Shown here: one piece after another, positions 62,598 through 64,000 of the stretch
Position numbering within the stretch: position 1 is the first letter of the stretch
Layout: every line of letters begins with the position of its first letter
From: Bog-756 sp963727955
GTDB taxonomy: Bacteria > Actinomycetota > Acidimicrobiia > Acidimicrobiales > RAAP-2
Direction of reading: 5' to 3'
DNA length: 64,000 nt
Assembly: GCA_963727955.1 (NCBI GenBank)
Contig: CAVSII010000007.1
Coordinates: 62,001-126,000 of the forward strand
Position numbers and translations under genes: made by a program
Notes under the pieces: model-generated
Told to the model about the DNA's origin: nothing
Seen by the model: the letters and a program-made list of their open reading frames with translations, nothing else
Databases searched by the model: none

Positions 62598-64000
62598 CTA
62601 CTGTTCGGCCATGATCCTTTCGAACTCGACCATCGGGCTCACCGGCACATGCTCACCGAGAGTAACTGTCACTTCATGGATGGTGGCGGTACAAGTAAAA
62701 GGTGCCTCGTAGCCGTCACCCACCGGCGGACCGAATTCGTACCCGCACGTCATCCCGACGCCGGTAGCGCTGAAGGCGGCAATGGTGAAGGTGGGTAAGG
62801 TGCCCTCACCGACCGCGGCTCCATCCATGTGGAGGCTGGCCGAGCCGCCTTGATTCTGATCGCGCTCGAACTGGAAGCTGAGCCGGTGGCGACCCGGGAG
62901 CACCTGCTCCGAGGCGGTAATGACGTGGCACTCCTTGCCGTAGAGGTTGTGAACGTACCGGAGATACCCGTCCCACAGATGGAGTGAGAATCCGCCGAGT
63001 ACAGATCCCTGCGCCAGCAGAACGCCCTCGACCGGGCCATCAGGTGGGACCGTGACGTCGACCTCGATGGTATGGCTCCGGTTCTTGACATTGGCGGCTA
63101 CCGGCTCAGGCACTGGCGAAGTGTTCGGGTAGTAGGTGGCGGTCAGCCGTGGTGTTCGCCAATCGGGCTTGGGATTGTTCAATGTGTGGAGCACCCGGTT
63201 GTCGAGGGGAAGCACCTGGTTGTTTCGTGCCTCGACCCACCATCGTCCGACCATGTCGGCCACCCGGTCGGGCTCCTGGTCGGCGAGGTCATGGATTTCG
63301 GCTGGATCGACGGCAACGTGGTAGAGCTCCCACCGGTCCTCGCTGAACGGCGCATTCCAGTTGATGCCGTCGTTGTAGATGGGACCGATGGGTTTGAAGG
63401 TGACCGCCTTCCACCCTTCATGGTAGAGGGCACGGCTTCCGAACATCTCGAAGTATTGGGTGGAGCGGTGCCCAGGAGCAGTGGCTCCTTCCGTTCCGAG
63501 CAATGGAGCGAAGCTGATGCCATCGACAGGGCTTTGGGGGACGTACTCGATGGTCGAAGGGGCCTCGATCGACGCCAGCTCCAGCACCGTCGGGAAAATG
63601 TCGACGGCGTGGGTGAACTGGCGTCGTATGCCGCCACCGGCCGAGCCGATTCGGGTCGGCCAACTCACGATGCAGGGATCGGCCACCCCTCCTTCGTGGA
63701 CCTCCCGCTTCCACCGCTTGAAGGGCGTGTTGCCGGCCATCGTCCAGCCCCACGGGTAGTTGTTGTGGGCCCGAGGGCCACCGATCTCGTCGATTCTCCG
63801 GGCGAGTTCCTTCGGACCGGCGGCATCGAAGTTCTGGAGCCGATTGTCGTTGATCGACCCGTCCGGTCCGCCCTCCGAGCTGGCGCCGTTGTCGGATACA
63901 AGGATCACCAGAGTTTGATCGCGGTCACCGGTCTGCTCGAGAAATTCCAGCACCCGGGCTAACTGGGCATCGGTGTAAGAGAGAAAGGCTGCAAAGCACT
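62598..64000 (-). CDS. Arylsulfatase-family protein, N-terminus outside window
   Basis: The gene enters from the right edge and ends at 62598. The visible 467 residues begin inside the alkaline-phosphatase-fold domain: LSYTDAQLARVLEFLEQTG, then VILVSDNGASSEGG, a metal-binding DNG motif, WGWTMAGNTPFKRWKREVHEGG and IVSWPTRI, typical of large arylsulfatases. The catalytic Cys/Ser site lies off the window. The C-terminal 150 residues form an extra beta-rich domain. Stop TAG at the left end. It could hydrolyse sulfate esters; the substrate is unknown. Confidence 0.9.
   Translation of the reverse strand, partial: CFAAFLSYTDAQLARVLEFLEQTGDRDQTLVILVSDNGASSEGGPDGSINDNRLQNFDAAGPKELARRIDEIGGPRAHNNYPWGWTMAGNTPFKRWKREVHEGGVADPCIVSWPTRIGSAGGGIRRQFTHAVDIFPTVLELASIEAPSTIEYVPQSPVDGISFAPLLGTEGATAPGHRSTQYFEMFGSRALYHEGWKAVTFKPIGPIYNDGINWNAPFSEDRWELYHVAVDPAEIHDLADQEPDRVADMVGRWWVEARNNQVLPLDNRVLHTLNNPKPDWRTPRLTATYYPNTSPVPEPVAANVKNRSHTIEVDVTVPPDGPVEGVLLAQGSVLGGFSLHLWDGYLRYVHNLYGKECHVITASEQVLPGRHRLSFQFERDQNQGGSASLHMDGAAVGEGTLPTFTIAAFSATGVGMTCGYEFGPPVGDGYEAPFTCTATIHEVTVTLGEHVPVSPMVEFERIMAEQ

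Overview
The window is high-GC, tightly packed bacterial DNA with actinobacterial hallmarks: a full 14-gene nuoA-N operon, a di-haem QcrC/QcrA/QcrB plus CtaC/D/E/F set (the bcc-aa3 supercomplex arrangement), CtaF, coproporphyrin-type haem genes, a HelD/HelR-like RNA polymerase-associated helicase and many GTG starts. The gene content would suit Acidimicrobiia or a relative, but that rank is an inference; no rRNA or marker set is present.

Layout. 1-137: start of a divergent FAD-dependent reductase. 261-16907: nuoABCDEFGHIJKLMN, mostly joined by ATGA/GTGA overlaps. 16999-20261: LapA-like membrane protein, DUF2252 protein and glutamate decarboxylase. 20349-23664 (minus): ion-channel-like protein, Sap/GAP-family membrane protein and CLC chloride channel/antiporter; with the decarboxylase these look like an acid/ion-homeostasis group. 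23997-32732: a stretch in which almost every gene is broken by single-base indels (SHOCT protein, metallophosphoesterase-like/lysyltransferase fusion, acetyl-CoA synthetase, methyltransferase, SGNH hydrolase). 32707-38227 (minus): hemE, hemH and one continuous hemG-lnt fusion ORF. 38472-40754: helicase. 41145-45113: ctaE-qcrCAB. 45200-47376: small accessory genes. 47424-50613 (minus): ctaC-ctaD-ctaF. 50725-56400 (minus): metallo-beta-lactamase-fold hydrolase, membrane protein, TatA, CopD-like protein, enoyl-CoA hydratase and thiolase-like protein. 56654-58144: GH1 glycosidase. 58308-64000 (minus): conserved hypothetical, nitronate monooxygenase, two low-complexity secreted proteins and the C-terminal part of a sulfatase that leaves the window.

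Together the main blocks encode an aerobic electron chain: complex I reduces menaquinone, QcrCAB oxidises menaquinol, CtaCDEF reduces oxygen, and HemE/HemH/HemG supply haem. The most notable points are the HemG-Lnt fusion with Ser in place of the Lnt catalytic Cys, a degenerate phosphoesterase domain that appears fused to an MprF-type lysyltransferase, the concentration of one-base frameshifts in 24-33 kb, and a repetitive Val-rich exported protein next to an SGN-rich exported protein. No rRNA, convincing tRNA, CRISPR array, transposase or prophage genes were seen.
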